Made by a program: the position numbers and the translations under genes
Shown: positions 63,552-64,000 of the stretch, in pieces
Layout: each line of letters begins with the position of its first letter
Position numbering within the stretch: position 1 is the first letter of the stretch
Source of the DNA: Halobacteriovoraceae bacterium
Lineage (GTDB): Bacteria > Bdellovibrionota > Bacteriovoracia > Bacteriovoracales > Bacteriovoracaceae
Direction: 5' to 3'
Length of the DNA: 64,000 nucleotides
Assembly (NCBI GenBank): GCA_020635115.1
Contig: JACKAK010000005.1
Span: 1-64,000, forward strand
Notes under the pieces: generated by a model
The model's input: the letters and a program-made list of their open reading frames with translations, nothing else
Databases searched by the model: none
What the model was told of the DNA's origin: nothing

Positions 63552-64000
63552 ATGACAAAAAAAGTTGCGAGCAAATTAACGGCCGAAAAAAAAGTTCTCT
63601 CTAAGAAGAAACGGGTAGAACTGGCCAAGGCGGCCAAGAAAAAACGTAGTGCGCAGAATAAAGCAAAGCTCATAAAAACTTATCGTTTTCGTTTTTATCC
63701 GACAAGTGAACAGACATCAACTCTCTCTCGCTGGATGGGAGCATGCCGGTTTGTCTATAACTGCGGACTTGAAGAACGCAACCTTGTTTTTCAAATGAGT
63801 GGCGGAGTTAAAAAATTAAAGTATGAATATCAGCAAAACCAACTTCCGGAGTGTCGATCTATGGAAGGTTTTGAGTGGTTAGAAGAAGTTCCTTCACAAT
63901 CACTTCAAATGGCACTAAGAAACCTAGATCAAGCTTTTCAAAACTTTCTGGATCCAAATCTCGATGCAGGATATCCGACAAGAAAGAGAAAAGGAAAATG
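63552..64000 (+). CDS. tnpB: TnpB with Lys/Ala-rich N-terminal extension, partial
   Basis: 149 codons to the window end, open. Residues ~43-150 match TnpB (KTYRFRFYPTSEQTSTLSRW, GACRFVYNCGLEERN, QSLQMALRNLDQAFQNF). The first ~40 residues are a basic extension (KKVLSKKKRVELAKAAKKKR) that the TnpB of the first element lacks. The RuvC and zinc-finger parts are beyond the window, so activity cannot be judged. Confidence 0.88.
   Translation, partial: MTKKVASKLTAEKKVLSKKKRVELAKAAKKKRSAQNKAKLIKTYRFRFYPTSEQTSTLSRWMGACRFVYNCGLEERNLVFQMSGGVKKLKYEYQQNQLPECRSMEGFEWLEEVPSQSLQMALRNLDQAFQNFLDPNLDAGYPTRKRKGK

Larger units (their letters stand above)
63040..64000. mobile_element. second IS200/IS605-type element, cut at window end
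   Basis: A terminal hairpin (63054-63085), tnpA on the minus strand and tnpB on the plus strand, in a divergent arrangement as in the first element but in opposite orientation and from a different lineage. The tnpB and the far end lie beyond base 64000. The left boundary is approximate. Confidence 0.8.

Overview
The window reads as chromosomal DNA of an AT-rich Gram-negative bacterium. It has a dense gene layout, many lipoproteins and exported proteins of unknown family, a CarD-type transcription regulator, HD-GYP-like and XRE regulators, and a beta-barrel-like outer-membrane lipoprotein. Codon bias, gene content and the abundance of large unknown secreted proteins fit a Bacteriovorax/Bdellovibrio-like lineage (Bdellovibrionota). 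That placement is an inference: there is no rRNA gene or other taxonomic marker here.

Layout. 1-6414: two tandem paralogous putative lipoprotein genes on the minus strand; the first runs off the left edge, the second carries 35 copies of an 18-bp repeat. 6599-13620: histidine kinase, a U32 pair (one TrhP/YegQ-like, one without the Fe-S cysteines), an SGNH-like/TPR protein, a receiver-like protein and malate dehydrogenase. 13761-18603: a basic small protein, an outer-membrane lipoprotein, an XRE regulator, exonuclease III and a response regulator with a degenerate HD-GYP domain. 18772-25421: an LVIVD-repeat lipoprotein, guanine deaminase, and an NfeD-slipin-FecR-DOMON operon.

25477-40702 is the most notable region. 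A plus-strand operon (GbsR/MarR-type regulator, FabF-like KAS, ACP, CrtI-like FAD oxidoreductase, then complete OleA-OleB-OleC-OleD) faces a convergent minus-strand operon (a second CrtI-like oxidoreductase, FabG, FabZ, FabI-like). Together they supply every step of a dedicated type II fatty-acid elongation cycle plus two desaturase-like flavoproteins, followed by head-to-head condensation, ketone reduction, beta-lactone formation and decarboxylation to a long-chain olefin. An exported unknown protein gene and an intact IS605-type element (divergent tnpA/tnpB) lie between the two arms. A perfect 18-bp palindrome 20 bp before the regulator gene is the obvious operator candidate.

40830-45695: a bacteriohemerythrin and a likely glucosylglycerate-use module (Na+/solute symporter, glycerate 2-kinase, GH13_18 phosphorylase), in which the symporter and kinase genes start on the same CATG. 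45684-57128: two tandem exported paralogues, uvrB, an 829-residue and a 1279-residue exported protein of unknown function, and a CarD regulator. 57221-63028: a Sua5/YciO-family protein, ndk-sucD-sucC, an exported unknown and an MBL-fold hydrolase. 63040-64000: the start of a second IS200/IS605-type element, cut by the window edge.

Two general properties recur: GGCC is far more frequent than other tetramers of the same composition, and most convergent gene pairs overlap at their stop codons. I saw no rRNA, tRNA, CRISPR array or prophage.
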